A DNA stretch of 64,000 nt, from contig NZ_VTHK01000021.1 in the NCBI RefSeq assembly GCF_009765355.1, forward strand, positions 62,001 through 126,000, written 5' to 3'. Shown one piece after another: positions 53,038 to 63,215 of the stretch. The stretch's first letter is position 1; every line of letters starts with the position of its first letter. Below the pieces are notes generated by a model that ran no database searches, was not told the origin of the DNA, and was given only the letters and a program-made list of their open reading frames with translations. Made by a program: the position numbers and the translations under genes. The DNA is from Amycolatopsis anabasis. Lineage in GTDB: Bacteria > Actinomycetota > Actinomycetes > Mycobacteriales > Pseudonocardiaceae.

Positions 53038-53052
53038 AGGACCAAGGTCACC
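53038..53052. promoter_or_regulatory. DevR/DosR-type box 6
   Basis: AGGACCAAGGTCACC, in the gap between divergent arcD and the SQR-like gene. It differs from the devR-upstream box (AGGACCAAAGTCACC on its minus strand) at one base. Confidence 0.7.
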
Positions 53053-53141
53053 GGTTCCGGTGGCGACCTTCCCTGCCACCGGGCAACCCGCGGGGCCACC
53101 GTGAAAGGCGGAATTTCGGGCGGCCGAAAGGAAGCAAGGAC

Positions 53142-54404
53142 ATGTCCCCGTCACGCGTGGTGGTGCTCGGCAGCGGTTTCGCCGGTCTGGAGACCGCCTT
53201 CCTGCTGCGTACCCGGCTGAACGAACGGGAGGTCGATCTCACGGTCGTGTCCGACCGGGACGATTTCCTGTTCAAACCGAACACCATCTACCTGCCGTTC
53301 GGCTCCGGCGAAGCCCGGCTGCACATCCCCCTGGCCAAACCGTTCCGGCGACGCGCGATCGGGCACCGCGTCGCCTCCGTCACCGGAATCGACACCGGCC
53401 GGGGCACCGTGCACACGAGGAGGGGAAACCCGGTTCCCTACGACCACCTGGTGATCGCCACCGGCGCGGGCATGCGCCCCGCCGAGATCCCCGGCCTCGC
53501 CGAGTACGGGCGCCAGATCTGGACCCCGGGCCAGATGCACCGCCTCGGCGAAGACCTGCAATGGGTGGCGCAGAACGCGCGCCACGGTCACGAGCAGCGC
53601 GTCCTGTTCCTGGTGCCACCGGGGAACAAGTGCGCGGGCCCGCTCTACGAACTGGCGTTCATGCTGGACACCTGGCTACGCCGCCGCGAGGTGCGGCACC
53701 AGGTGACTCTCGAATTCGCCACCTGCGAGGGCTCGTTCATCCAGGCCTTCGGCCCCCGATTGCACGACGTGGTCGTCGGGGAATTCGCCGAGCGCGACAT
53801 CACCGGGCACACCGGCCTGGTCGTGGACAAGATCAGCGAGCAGGAGGTCGTGTTCACCGACGGCAGCTCCCGGAAGTACGACGTCCTGATCACGTTCCCG
53901 CCCTATGTCGCGGCCACCGAATACGAGGGCCTGCCCACCGACGACCGCGGATTCCTCACCTGCGAGCCCGGCACGCGAGCAGTGTCCGGGCATCCGGAGA
54001 TCTTCGCTCCTGGTGACGCCGGTGATTTCCCGGTCAAACAGGCGTTCCTGGCGCTCCTGCAAGCCGACGCGGTGGCCGAAACTATCGCCGGAGAAATCCA
54101 GCACACGACCCCGGCCGCGGGATTCGAACCGACCAGCATGTGCGTGATGGAGATGTTCGACAAGGCCACCTTCGCCCAGGTGCCGCTCACCCTGACCGGC
54201 AACCCGGCGAGGCCGGTCGCCGTCGACGCGGTGGCCGGACACGACTACCGGGTCGGCACCAGCCCGATCTGGCGGCTGGGCAAGAAGGCCCTCGGCGTGT
54301 ACCTCCCCGCCCGGTTCCGCGCCGGACTCCCCTTCCACGCCGGAACCGGCTGGCGAATCATGGAAACCGGACTCCGCGCCGGCGCCCGCTTCCTGGCCTG
54401 CTGA
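53142..54404 (+). CDS. SQR-like FAD/NAD(P) oxidoreductase
   Basis: A 420-residue flavoprotein with an N-terminal FAD fold ('VVVLGSGFAGLETAFLL') and a second dinucleotide region. 'PPGNKCAGPLYELAFML' places a Cys as in sulfide:quinone oxidoreductases, and another Cys occurs in 'TSMCVMEM', the expected partner. The C-terminal amphipathic part could bind the membrane. It would pass electrons from sulfide or another donor to quinone. It is divergent from arcD and shares a DevR-type box. Confidence 0.75.
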   Translation: MSPSRVVVLGSGFAGLETAFLLRTRLNEREVDLTVVSDRDDFLFKPNTIYLPFGSGEARLHIPLAKPFRRRAIGHRVASVTGIDTGRGTVHTRRGNPVPYDHLVIATGAGMRPAEIPGLAEYGRQIWTPGQMHRLGEDLQWVAQNARHGHEQRVLFLVPPGNKCAGPLYELAFMLDTWLRRREVRHQVTLEFATCEGSFIQAFGPRLHDVVVGEFAERDITGHTGLVVDKISEQEVVFTDGSSRKYDVLITFPPYVAATEYEGLPTDDRGFLTCEPGTRAVSGHPEIFAPGDAGDFPVKQAFLALLQADAVAETIAGEIQHTTPAAGFEPTSMCVMEMFDKATFAQVPLTLTGNPARPVAVDAVAGHDYRVGTSPIWRLGKKALGVYLPARFRAGLPFHAGTGWRIMETGLRAGARFLAC

Positions 54405-54459
54405 CCGATCGCCACCCGCCTGCTGGGTGCTGGAACGCGGAACTCGCGTGCCGGTCGGG

Positions 54460-55353
54460 TCAGCGGGCGGGTTCGGGCCGGATCACGGCGACCGGGCAGG
54501 TGCTGTGGTGCAGCAGCGCCTGGCTGGTGGAGCCGAGGCCCATGCCGGTGAAGCCGCCGCGGCCGCGCGAGCCGACCACGATCAGCTGCGCGCCTTCGGC
54601 TTCTTTGAGCAGTCCGCGGACCGGCCGGTCCTGAATCACCCGCTCGATCACCTCGACCTCGGGATGCTTGTCCCGCCAGGTGGCCAGCCGTTCGCTGAGC
54701 AGGCTCGCTTCGGCCTCGGCTGTGTCCTGGGAGTCCCGCCGCACCCACGCCTCTCCCAGAATCACGTCGCTCCAGGTGTGCACGGCGACCAGCGGGACGG
54801 CGCGGGCCGCGGCGGCGTCGAAGGCGAACTCGACCGCGGCGTCGCTGATCGGCGAGCCGTCCACGCCAACCACGACCGGCCCGGTGTCCGGCGGCGCCGA
54901 TCCCACCGCGCGGCCCCGGACGACCACGACCGGGCAGTGTCCGTGCTGGGCCAGGGCGTCCGCGACCGAACCGAGCGCCAGACCGCCGAACCCGCCCAGC
55001 CCCCGCGAACCGACCACGACCAGCCCGGCCGAGGCGGATTCGCGGACGAGTTGCCCGGCCGCGGCACCGACCCGCAGGTCCCGGCGGACGGTGATGCCCG
55101 GCGCCACCTGGGTCGCGGCGAATTCCGCTTCCGCCAACCATTCGTGCCCCCGCACGAGCAGGGTGTCGCGGTAGTCGTGCCGCAACGCGACCGGAACGTG
55201 CGCGGTGGCGGGCGGCAGCGGGCATGCGTGGAACAGCCGGAGGGGCGCCTGCCGCCGTGCGGCTTCGCGGGCCGCCCAGCGCACGGCGTGGATGGCCGAG
55301 GGCGAACCGTCCACTCCGGCCAGAACCACCCGGCGCGTCGCAAGGTCGCTCAT
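54460..55353 (-). CDS. Universal stress protein, tandem USP domains (4 of 5)
   Basis: A 297-residue tandem USP. Domain starts are 'VVLAGVDGSPSAIHAVRWAA' and 'VVVGVDGSPISDAAVEFAFD'; ATP-loop segments are 'VGSRGLGGFGGLALGSVADA' and 'VGSRGRGGFTGMGLGSTSQA', both with the full G-x2-G-x9-G-S pattern. ATG 55353 overlaps the nitroreductase stop by four bases. It closes a three-gene minus-strand operon with the two Acg-type proteins. Confidence 0.9.
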   Translation of the reverse strand: MSDLATRRVVLAGVDGSPSAIHAVRWAAREAARRQAPLRLFHACPLPPATAHVPVALRHDYRDTLLVRGHEWLAEAEFAATQVAPGITVRRDLRVGAAAGQLVRESASAGLVVVGSRGLGGFGGLALGSVADALAQHGHCPVVVVRGRAVGSAPPDTGPVVVGVDGSPISDAAVEFAFDAAAARAVPLVAVHTWSDVILGEAWVRRDSQDTAEAEASLLSERLATWRDKHPEVEVIERVIQDRPVRGLLKEAEGAQLIVVGSRGRGGFTGMGLGSTSQALLHHSTCPVAVIRPEPAR

Positions 55354-56303
55354 CCCGGTTCCTCCTCATGTGCGGGGAGCGCGGCGGCCGGGATGCGCGG
55401 CGCGGTTGTCGGGGAGTCGACGGGGTAGCCGACGCGCAGGATGGTCTGGGGGAATCCGGCGAGCCCGAGGTGTTCGATGAGCCCGGCACGCACTTCGGGC
55501 ACGTGCAGGGGCTGGGTCAGCACCGAGGCGACCAGGCCTTCGGTGAGGGCGGCGAGCCAGATCTGCTCCATGGCCGCGCCCGCGAGCAGGTGATCGCGGC
55601 GGCCGTCATCCGGGGTGAGCAGGATCAGCAGTCCCTCGCGGGCGAGCCGTTCGGTGAGCGTGATGCGGTCCGGCAGGTGCGTGTTCGCCCGCACCAGGCC
55701 CGCCCACGGCAGCGTGGACCCGTCGTCGTGCGGATCCTGGAAGTGCGGGAGCCAGGCGGCCAGTTCGCGCTGGTACGCGCGATCGCCGCGCAGGGCGGTG
55801 GCGGCGTGGCAGAGCAGGTCGGCCAGCGGCTCGGATTCCCGGCGGGGTTCGATCACGCGTGCTTGAGTGCCGGGTTCGGTCACCGCTCGGGCCAGCCGCC
55901 GCAGGTGGCGCCGGGAGATCCGGGCCGGGCTGAACGGCTGGCGGTAGCTGCGGCGCTGGAAGATCGCCGAGTACCGGTCGACCTCGGCGAGGGTGGCCTC
56001 CTTACGCGTGGTTCCGCGCACCCGGGCGACGAGATCCGGGTGGCCGGGTTCGGGGAACAGCGACACCACCGCGTCCCAGCCGAGGGCGCGCACCGCGAGT
56101 TCGAGATTCGTGAGCGCGGCGCCACAGGAGACCAGCCGGTCCCGCCCGGTCGGGTCGTGCCGGGGCAGCGACGACTCGAACCGCTCGTACAGGTCGGCCG
56201 AGTTCGCGTGCGCTTCCAGGGTCCAGGGCTGGGAGTTGTGCACCGAAGGCGCCCGGTTGACCGCGCGCACCAGCACCCCGACCTCCGCGCTCGACCAGGT
56301 CAT
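55350..56303 (-). CDS. Acg-type nitroreductase-fold protein (1)
   Basis: A 317-residue protein of the Acg family (Rv2032, Rv3127 and Rv3131 in M. tuberculosis, all DosR targets). 'AVNRAPSVHNSQPWTLEAHA' is the typical start and the C-terminal half has 'AGAAMEQIWLAALTEGLVAS'. Acg proteins bind FMN but usually lack normal nitroreductase activity and may sequester flavin. Start and stop overlap both neighbours by four bases. Confidence 0.87.
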   Translation of the reverse strand: MTWSSAEVGVLVRAVNRAPSVHNSQPWTLEAHANSADLYERFESSLPRHDPTGRDRLVSCGAALTNLELAVRALGWDAVVSLFPEPGHPDLVARVRGTTRKEATLAEVDRYSAIFQRRSYRQPFSPARISRRHLRRLARAVTEPGTQARVIEPRRESEPLADLLCHAATALRGDRAYQRELAAWLPHFQDPHDDGSTLPWAGLVRANTHLPDRITLTERLAREGLLILLTPDDGRRDHLLAGAAMEQIWLAALTEGLVASVLTQPLHVPEVRAGLIEHLGLAGFPQTILRVGYPVDSPTTAPRIPAAALPAHEEEPG

Positions 56304-57295
56304 GACCGGGCCTCCCCCGGATCGTGGTGGTAGGTGACGGTGTCGGCGGCCCGGCGCCGGGTGGCCGGGGCGGCGAAGCCGTATCCCAGGCGGAGCACGG
56401 TCTGCGGATACCCGCGGCCGCCGAGCAAGCGGCGCAGTGCCGTACGGCTGGATTCCAGCTCCACCGGCTGGGAGAGGAACGAGGCGCTCAATCCGGCGGT
56501 GGTGGCGGTGAGCAGCACCCGCTGCATCGCCTGCCCGGCTCGCACCTGGCCGAGCGACGTGTCGGTGTGGGAGCTGAGCACCGCCACCAGCGGGGTGCGC
56601 TCAAAGGGGCGCGCCGGTCCCGATTCCCGAACGCCGTAGTGGCGCAGGGTCAGCAGGCTGTCCGGCTCCGGGCGAGGCCCACCAGCGGACAGCGGAACTC
56701 CGTCGTCACGCACCCCATCCTCAACGGTCCACCGCCGAACCTCGGCCTGGAAAGCCGGATCTTCGCTCTGCAGATGCTCGGCGTGCCGCAACAACGCGGC
56801 CAGCGCGTCCAGATCACCCGGCCGCTCGAGCAACACCAGCTCGGCACCCTCCGCGGCGGCGGCCCGCACGAGCGCCTGCCGGGTCCCGACCGGCACCGGG
56901 CGGTCGGTGAACGGCCGCCGATTGCTCCGCCGAAACCCGATGGCCCGCGCCAGTGCCTGGTCCTCGGGCGTCGTCCGGTGCGTCCCGCTGATCGAGAGGG
57001 TGGCCAGCAGGTCGGCGCGTCGGCGGTCCGGCAACAGGGTGACGGCCGCGGCATGGCCGTTGCCGGACAAGGCCGCGCGCATGTTGAAGATCGCCGCCCC
57101 GCAGGAGAGCCGCGCCTCGCGGCCGTCCCGGTCGGCCACCGCCAGCACCCGCTCACGGTCGAGCAGCACGTCGATCCGATCCCCGGTCACCTCGAAACGC
57201 CACGGCTGGGTGTTGTGCGGCGACGGCGCGCGGATAGCGGCGTCCAGTGCGACGCGAATCAGGTCATTCGTCGCCGGCAGCGGAATGGTGGTCAT
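56300..57295 (-). CDS. Acg-type nitroreductase-fold protein (2)
   Basis: A 331-residue Acg-family paralogue: 'AAIRAPSPHNTQPWRFEVTG' near residue 17, 'FRRSNRRPFTDRPVP' in the middle, and 'QAMQRVLLTATTAGLSASFL' in the C-terminal half. It leads the operon acg2-acg1-usp and is divergent from devS, with two DevR-type boxes in the gap. ATG 57295 with GGAG upstream is chosen; a longer reading would extend toward the promoter. Probably FMN-binding. Confidence 0.87.
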   Translation of the reverse strand: MTTIPLPATNDLIRVALDAAIRAPSPHNTQPWRFEVTGDRIDVLLDRERVLAVADRDGREARLSCGAAIFNMRAALSGNGHAAAVTLLPDRRRADLLATLSISGTHRTTPEDQALARAIGFRRSNRRPFTDRPVPVGTRQALVRAAAAEGAELVLLERPGDLDALAALLRHAEHLQSEDPAFQAEVRRWTVEDGVRDDGVPLSAGGPRPEPDSLLTLRHYGVRESGPARPFERTPLVAVLSSHTDTSLGQVRAGQAMQRVLLTATTAGLSASFLSQPVELESSRTALRRLLGGRGYPQTVLRLGYGFAAPATRRRAADTVTYHHDPGEARS

Positions 57296-57358
57296 CTCTG
57301 GGCTCCAGGTGTGAGTTGCTCTGCCTCCACTGTCGCTCCGGGCCGCCACGCTCGGTCA

Positions 57359-57373
57359 GGGGCACGCGTCACC
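57359..57373. promoter_or_regulatory. DevR/DosR-type box 7
   Basis: GGGGCACGCGTCACC, sharing GGGGC and GTCACC with box 1. It is the promoter-proximal box for the divergent acg operon. Confidence 0.55.
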
Positions 57374-57379
57374 GCCTGC

Positions 57380-57394
57380 GGGGTCTTTGGGCCC
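57380..57394. promoter_or_regulatory. DevR/DosR-type box 8
   Basis: GGGGTCTTTGGGCCC (minus strand GGGCCCAAAGACCCC), 21 bases from box 7, two helical turns, suggesting cooperative binding of regulator dimers between acg and devS. Confidence 0.65.
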
Positions 57395-57432
57395 GCTCGC
57401 CTGTGGCGAATCTGGTGTTTCCCTCCGGCTGA

Positions 57433-59154
<1,722 letters not shown>

Positions 59155-59159
59155 GCGAG

Positions 59160-59561
59160 TCACTGTCCGTTCGACAGCGCGAAGCCGGTCACCAGCTCGG
59201 GCTCGATCCGGATCACATACTCCATGTCCCGGTCCACCCAGGGATGCAGAATCCGGTGGTAGCGGGCGAGCGCCTCGGCGCCTCTCACCTGGCGGGCCAC
59301 TCCGGTGACGATCACACTCCAGCCGATGCGATCGTCCTCCTCGATCACATCGGCCTCGTAAGCGACCACCGTGCCGACGGCCGACAGCAACGCCGCCCCG
59401 GCGTGGCTGCGGATGATCACCGCACCGCCGTCCACCACGTGGTTGACCGGGCGAATCGCGGGCAACGCGTCCTCGGTGAACACGATCCGCCCCACCCCGA
59501 CGCTGCCCAGCCGCCGCAGCGCCTCCGCACGCGACAGCTCGCTGAACCGCCGAACCTCCAT
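59160..59561 (-). CDS. Pyridoxamine 5'-phosphate oxidase-fold flavin protein
   Basis: A 133-residue split-barrel protein. 'RRLGSVGVGRIVFTEDALPA' is the classical N-terminal pattern of the Pyridox_ox_2 group, followed by 'RPVNHVVDGGAVIIRSHAGA'. Mycobacterial relatives (for example Rv3129) are in the DosR regulon and bind flavin or F420; the cofactor here is unknown. ATG 59561 shares bases with the stop of the small upstream gene (TGATG), indicating coupling. Confidence 0.83.
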   Translation of the reverse strand: MEVRRFSELSRAEALRRLGSVGVGRIVFTEDALPAIRPVNHVVDGGAVIIRSHAGAALLSAVGTVVAYEADVIEEDDRIGWSVIVTGVARQVRGAEALARYHRILHPWVDRDMEYVIRIEPELVTGFALSNGQ

Positions 59562-59764
59562 CACCGGACCCGCAAGCCCACCGCGGAGACCAGCCCGTAG
59601 TGCCCGTCGTAGCGCAGACACACCACACTCCCCCGACCCAGCCGACCGGGCAACTGCCCAGCAAACGCCTCGATCTGCCGCCGGACGTCGCCACGCCCCC
59701 CGTCCGGCACCTCACCCGAGCTCTCCACCACGAACTCGGTACTCGCCGCGCTACGCCTACCCAC
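59561..59764 (-). CDS. Small hypothetical protein coupled to the flavin protein
   Basis: A 67-residue frame starting at GTG 59764 after GAGGAGGG. It has a mixed, protein-like composition: 'STEFVVESSGEVPDG' then 'RQIEAFAGQLPGRLGRGSVV'. Upstream in-frame ATGs at 59791 and 59815 would add an Arg-rich extension. It ends in TGATG with the downstream flavin gene. The family is not recognised. A DevR-type box lies about 80 bases upstream. Confidence 0.5.
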   Translation of the reverse strand: MGRRSAASTEFVVESSGEVPDGGRGDVRRQIEAFAGQLPGRLGRGSVVCLRYDGHYGLVSAVGLRVR

Positions 59765-59843
59765 CCGGACCCTCCTCACCCGCGCCCGCATCAGCCACGC
59801 CCTACCGCGCGACATGCTCGTCCGGTGTGGGAAGGGCAGGGAA

Positions 59844-59858
59844 GGGAACAAAGTCCCC
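59844..59858. promoter_or_regulatory. DevR/DosR-type box 9
   Basis: GGGAACAAAGTCCCC, a strong match to GGGRCCAAAGTCMCC, about 80 bases upstream of the coupled small-protein/flavin-protein pair on the minus strand. Confidence 0.7.
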
Positions 59859-59904
59859 AACGATCATGACCATCGTCACCGGCAACTCGGGACACCCGAA
59901 CCAC

Positions 59905-59939
59905 TGCCCGGGTAGAGCACTCTTCCCCGGTCCCCTACC
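59905..59939 (+). repeat. Hairpin-like 35-base element, copy 2
   Basis: Similar along its whole length to 29902-29935, with GGTAG and CTACC arms conserved but the inner stem weaker. Confidence 0.45.
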
Positions 59940-60157
59940 GCGTCGACGAAGAAAACGAACGGCTGCACGACATCCCGTCCGGTGCCCTTCGGGCCAGCGG
60001 TCACCGACCCGACCCTTCGCGTCCACCCCATCAATCGTTTGGTGTCCGATGTAGACACTGGCCGGGTAGGCTGGTGCACAGACTTGTGCCCGGTCGCGGC
60101 CGGAGTCTCCGCACTCGACACCACTCTGGGTGACAGCGTTCGAAGTGGCATAACTGT

Positions 60158-60463
60158 CCTCTTCGGCGGATCACCGTCCGCCGGATACCCGCCCACGACG
60201 GCACACCCGCCGGAGCGGTGTCCAACCACCTGGCCGAGGACGACACCCTGCTGCTCGGCCCGCCCGCGGGCGGCACCGTCCTCGATCCCGGCGACCACGC
60301 AGTGCCCGCGGACGCGACCGCCTACGTGTGCGGTCCGCTGCCGTTCATGCGCGAAGTCCGGGCGGGGTTGCTGCGCCGCGGTATGCCCACCGAACGCATC
60401 CGATACGAGATGTTCGGCCCCGGCATGCTCGACAACCGGGACTTCGTCACCGCAACAGGATGA
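60158..60463 (+). pseudogene. Remnant of a flavohaemoprotein-type FAD/NAD reductase domain
   Basis: One frame reads HDGTPAGAVSNHLAEDDTLL, then LLGPPAGGTVLDPGDHA, then TAYVCGPLPFMREVRAGLLR and RIRYEMFGPGM before TGA 60463. These are the FAD-domain end and the NAD-domain end of nitric-oxide-dioxygenase-type flavohaemoproteins. About 80 residues between 'TVLDP' and 'AYVCGPLPFM' are missing, and the globin and early FAD domains are absent upstream. A GTG at 60218 opens the frame but cannot give a working enzyme. It overlaps the convergent membrane gene by 17 bases. Confidence 0.65.
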
Positions 60464-60860
60464 CCCCGAGTGCGATCAGCACGCCCACCTTGACCACTTC
60501 GAGCACCACGTACGCGTAGTGCGCGCGGGAGCGGGGCGCGTCCTCTCCGGCGAGCACCCGATCGGACCTGCGGGTCAGCAGCGGCCGGACGGCCACGAAC
60601 TGCACGATCAGGACCGCGACCACCACGCCGGTGAGGACCGAACCCGCCATGGGGAGCGCGCCGAGGGCCGCCGCGAGCACGACGACGAGAGCCCACACCA
60701 GTTCCACGGCGTTCAACGCCCGGAACACCAACCGCCCGACCCCCAGCCCCAGCGGGATCGTCACGCCCGGCGCGCGGAACTTCAGCGGCGCCTCCAGGAA
60801 CGAGATCGCCAGCACCATGCCCAGCCACACGAACGTGACCGCGGTCGCCACCTGGCCCAC
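60447..60860 (-). CDS. Four-helix membrane protein, unrecognised
   Basis: A 137-residue protein with four hydrophobic segments: '[20 protein letters not shown]', '[20 protein letters not shown]', '[19 protein letters not shown]' and '[16 protein letters not shown]'. A conserved-looking '[20 protein letters not shown]' follows helix 1. GTG 60860 lies at a proper distance from AGGAGG; an in-frame GTG at 60878 overlaps that site and is rejected. It is divergent from devR with a DevR box in the gap. Confidence 0.75.
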   Translation of the reverse strand: MGQVATAVTFVWLGMVLAISFLEAPLKFRAPGVTIPLGLGVGRLVFRALNAVELVWALVVVLAAALGALPMAGSVLTGVVVAVLIVQFVAVRPLLTRRSDRVLAGEDAPRSRAHYAYVVLEVVKVGVLIALGVILLR

Positions 60861-60945
60861 GACTGCTCCTCCTTCCACCGGTCATTCAACGACCAGTCTC
60901 ACCACCCCCCTTGGGCCACCGGAGGGGCCGGGTGCCCCGGGAGCC

Positions 60946-60960
60946 GGTGACTTTGGTCCT
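60946..60960. promoter_or_regulatory. DevR/DosR-type box 10
   Basis: GGTGACTTTGGTCCT (minus strand AGGACCAAAGTCACC), between the membrane gene and devR, about 85 bases before the devR start. It suggests autoregulation of devR. Confidence 0.72.
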
Positions 60961-61044
60961 CAAGATCAGGGACCTGTGGAGCTGTGTTTCCCGGTGCCCG
61001 GCCGTAGCCTGGACGGTGGCTCGAACCGAATCGGATGGTGTCGC

Positions 61045-61692
61045 ATGATCAAGGTGTTTCTCGTCGACGACCACGAGGTCGTGCGCCGGGGAGTGGCCGA
61101 CCTGCTGGAGGCCGACCCCGAGCTGACCGTGGTCGGCGAGGCGTCGACCGTGTCGCACGCGCTGGCACGCATCCCGGCGCTGCGTCCCGATGTGGCCGTG
61201 CTCGACGTGCGCCTGCCCGACGGCAACGGCATCGAACTGTGCCGCGACCTGCGCTCCCAGCTTCCCGAACTGCACTGCCTGATGCTCACGTCGTTCACCG
61301 ACGAGCAGGCGATGCTGGACGCGATCCTCGCCGGGGCCAGTGGGTACGTCGTCAAGGACATCCAAGGACTGCAACTGGTGACCGCGGTCCGGGACGTGGC
61401 AACGGGCCGCTCGCTGCTGGACAACCGGGCCGCCGCCGTGCTGATGGCCAAACTGCGCGCCGACGCCGACAAATCCGGCCCGCTGGCCGGGCTGTCCGAA
61501 CGGGAACGCCTCCTGCTCGATTTGATCGGCGAGGGCCTGACCAATCGGCAGATCGCCGAGCGGATGTTCCTGGCCGAGAAGACGGTCAAGAACTACGTGT
61601 CCCGCCTGCTGACCAAGCTCGGCATGGAACGCCGCACCCAGGCCGCCGTGTTCGCCGCCGGACTCCGGAAAGACTCTCCGCGCGCGGAGTAG
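61045..61692 (+). CDS. devR: DevR/DosR-type response regulator
   Basis: A 215-residue NarL/LuxR-type response regulator very close in wording to mycobacterial DosR. The receiver domain starts [15 protein letters not shown] with phosphoacceptor Asp54 ([20 protein letters not shown]). Near-identical blocks are [16 protein letters not shown] and, in the DNA-binding domain, [20 protein letters not shown] and [13 protein letters not shown]. It is expected to bind the GGGRCCAAAGTCMCC boxes. ATG 61045 is the only start consistent with the receiver fold. It is followed by a convergent USP gene and separated from devS by 1.9 kb. Confidence 0.93.
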   Translation: MIKVFLVDDHEVVRRGVADLLEADPELTVVGEASTVSHALARIPALRPDVAVLDVRLPDGNGIELCRDLRSQLPELHCLMLTSFTDEQAMLDAILAGASGYVVKDIQGLQLVTAVRDVATGRSLLDNRAAAVLMAKLRADADKSGPLAGLSERERLLLDLIGEGLTNRQIAERMFLAEKTVKNYVSRLLTKLGMERRTQAAVFAAGLRKDSPRAE

Positions 61693-61696
61693 GCCA

Positions 61697-62569
61697 CTAT
61701 CCGTCCTCGCCGGAACGGGCGATCAGCACCGGGCATTCGGCGTGGGTGATCAGTGCCTGGCTGGTGGAGCCCAGCAGCAGCCCGCGAAGCCCGCCGCGGC
61801 CACGGCTGCCGACCACGAGCAGGCTCGCCCGCCTGCTCTGTTCGAGGAGCTGGTGACGCGGTTTGTCCTCGACCAGCACCCGCCGCACGGCGACCTCGGG
61901 GTACTTCTCGCGCCAGCCCGCGAGGCGCTCGGCGAGCGCGCGCTCCTCGGTGTCCCGCAACGGTTCGAAGTCGAATTCGAACCGCGAATCGCTGAACAGC
62001 TGAGCGGTGTCCGCATCGCTCCAGGAGTGCACCGCCACCAGTTCGGTACCGCGCAGTGCCGCCTCCTCGAAGGCGAGCGCGGTCGCCGCTTCGCTCAGTG
62101 GGCTGCCGTCGATGCCGACGACCACCGGCGGGTCCGCACGATGCTCGCCGCGGACAACCGCGACCGGGCACCGGGCGTGCGCGGCGACCGCACCTGCCAC
62201 CGAACCGACCAGCAGGCCGTAGAAGCCGCCCACCCCGGTGGCGCCCAGCACCAGCATCCGCGCGGACCGGGACTCCTCGAGCAGCCGGGGAACCGGCGCA
62301 TCCAAAGCAGACTCAGACGCCACCGAAACCTTCGGATCCGCCAGCCAGGCGGCTTCGGTGGCGTGACGGAGCACATTCCTCGACCGGGCTTGTTCGGCGT
62401 CCAGCCAGTCCTTCGGCGGCATCGTCTCCCCGGGAAAGGCATCCGGAATGCCGTAGGCGTGGACCAGGCGCAGTGGCACTCGACGCCGGGCGGCCTCGGC
62501 GGTGGCCCAGCGGACGGCGCGCAACGCGGCCTGGGAGCCGTCGACTCCGATCACGATCGGCGCGGTCAC
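61697..62569 (-). CDS. Universal stress protein, tandem USP domains (5 of 5)
   Basis: A 290-residue tandem USP. Domain starts are 'IVIGVDGSQAALRAVRWATA' and 'VVVGIDGSPLSEAATALAFE'. The second ATP-loop, 'VGSRGRGGLRGLLLGSTSQA', is complete, and the first, 'LGATGVGGFYGLLVGSVAGA', is a variant. The GTG start at 62569 overlaps the CBS-BON stop (GTGA). It ends 4 bases from convergent devR. Confidence 0.89.
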   Translation of the reverse strand: MTAPIVIGVDGSQAALRAVRWATAEAARRRVPLRLVHAYGIPDAFPGETMPPKDWLDAEQARSRNVLRHATEAAWLADPKVSVASESALDAPVPRLLEESRSARMLVLGATGVGGFYGLLVGSVAGAVAAHARCPVAVVRGEHRADPPVVVGIDGSPLSEAATALAFEEAALRGTELVAVHSWSDADTAQLFSDSRFEFDFEPLRDTEERALAERLAGWREKYPEVAVRRVLVEDKPRHQLLEQSRRASLLVVGSRGRGGLRGLLLGSTSQALITHAECPVLIARSGEDG

Positions 62570-63195
62570 GCCGTCTCCCCCGCCTGCTCGGCGTCGACCT
62601 GGCGGCAGTGCGCGCGGATCACCCCGGGCACCCCTTCGGCCAGGACGGCGGCGACCCGCCGGTCGACCTCGCTGTCGAAGGCGTCGGTGATCTCCGCCTC
62701 CCCGTCGCGCACCGACACGGTCCAGCGGCTCGGGCCGCCGAAGAACGCCAACCGGTGCCGGATGTCGCGGGCCAGGGCCTCGTCGTCCCGGGCGAGCGCC
62801 CGTACGAGATCGCGGCGGGTCACGATGCCCCGCACCTTCGAACCGTCGACGATCGGCATGCTCCGGATCGGCGTGTCCAGCATCGCCCGCACCACCTCGA
62901 CGATGTCGGTTTCGGCGCCCATCGCGGTGGCCGGGGTGCTCATCACCTCGCCCACGGTCGCCGCCGGTCGCTCGTGTACCGGTTCCTCCGGCCGCCTTCC
63001 CAGGAATGTCTCGTCGCGCGGGAACCGGTCGCGCACCAGATCGGCCTCGGTCACGATGCCGATCAGCCGCTCGTCGTCGTCCACCACCGGCAGGGCGGTG
63101 AACCCGTGGTGCGCGAGCAGACTGGCGGCGTGTTTCACCGTGCGGTCCGCGGTCACCGTGATCACCGGTTTGCTCATCACGTCTCTTGCTCGCAT
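62566..63195 (-). CDS. CBS-pair protein with C-terminal BON-like domain (3 of 3)
   Basis: A 209-residue protein. CBS motifs lie at residues ~5-55 ('DVMSKPVITVTADRTVKHAA') and ~80-130 ('EVMSTPATAMGAETDIVEVV'), followed by a BON-like C-terminus ('RWTVSVRDGEAEITDAF'). ATG 63195 follows GAGGAGG. It is coupled to the USP gene and lies 20 bases downstream of ackA, so the three probably form one operon, ackA-cbs-usp. Confidence 0.87.
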   Translation of the reverse strand: MRARDVMSKPVITVTADRTVKHAASLLAHHGFTALPVVDDDERLIGIVTEADLVRDRFPRDETFLGRRPEEPVHERPAATVGEVMSTPATAMGAETDIVEVVRAMLDTPIRSMPIVDGSKVRGIVTRRDLVRALARDDEALARDIRHRLAFFGGPSRWTVSVRDGEAEITDAFDSEVDRRVAAVLAEGVPGVIRAHCRQVDAEQAGETA

Positions 63196-63215
63196 CGAAT
63201 CCTCCTCGGTGCTGG

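Larger units (their letters stand above)
59765..60157. other. Intergenic region with DevR box, hairpin element and decayed sequence
   Basis: About 390 bases. It contains box 9 at 59844-59858, the repeated hairpin element at 59905-59939, and then sequence with broken coding character that leads into the flavohaemoprotein remnant. Confidence 0.45.
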
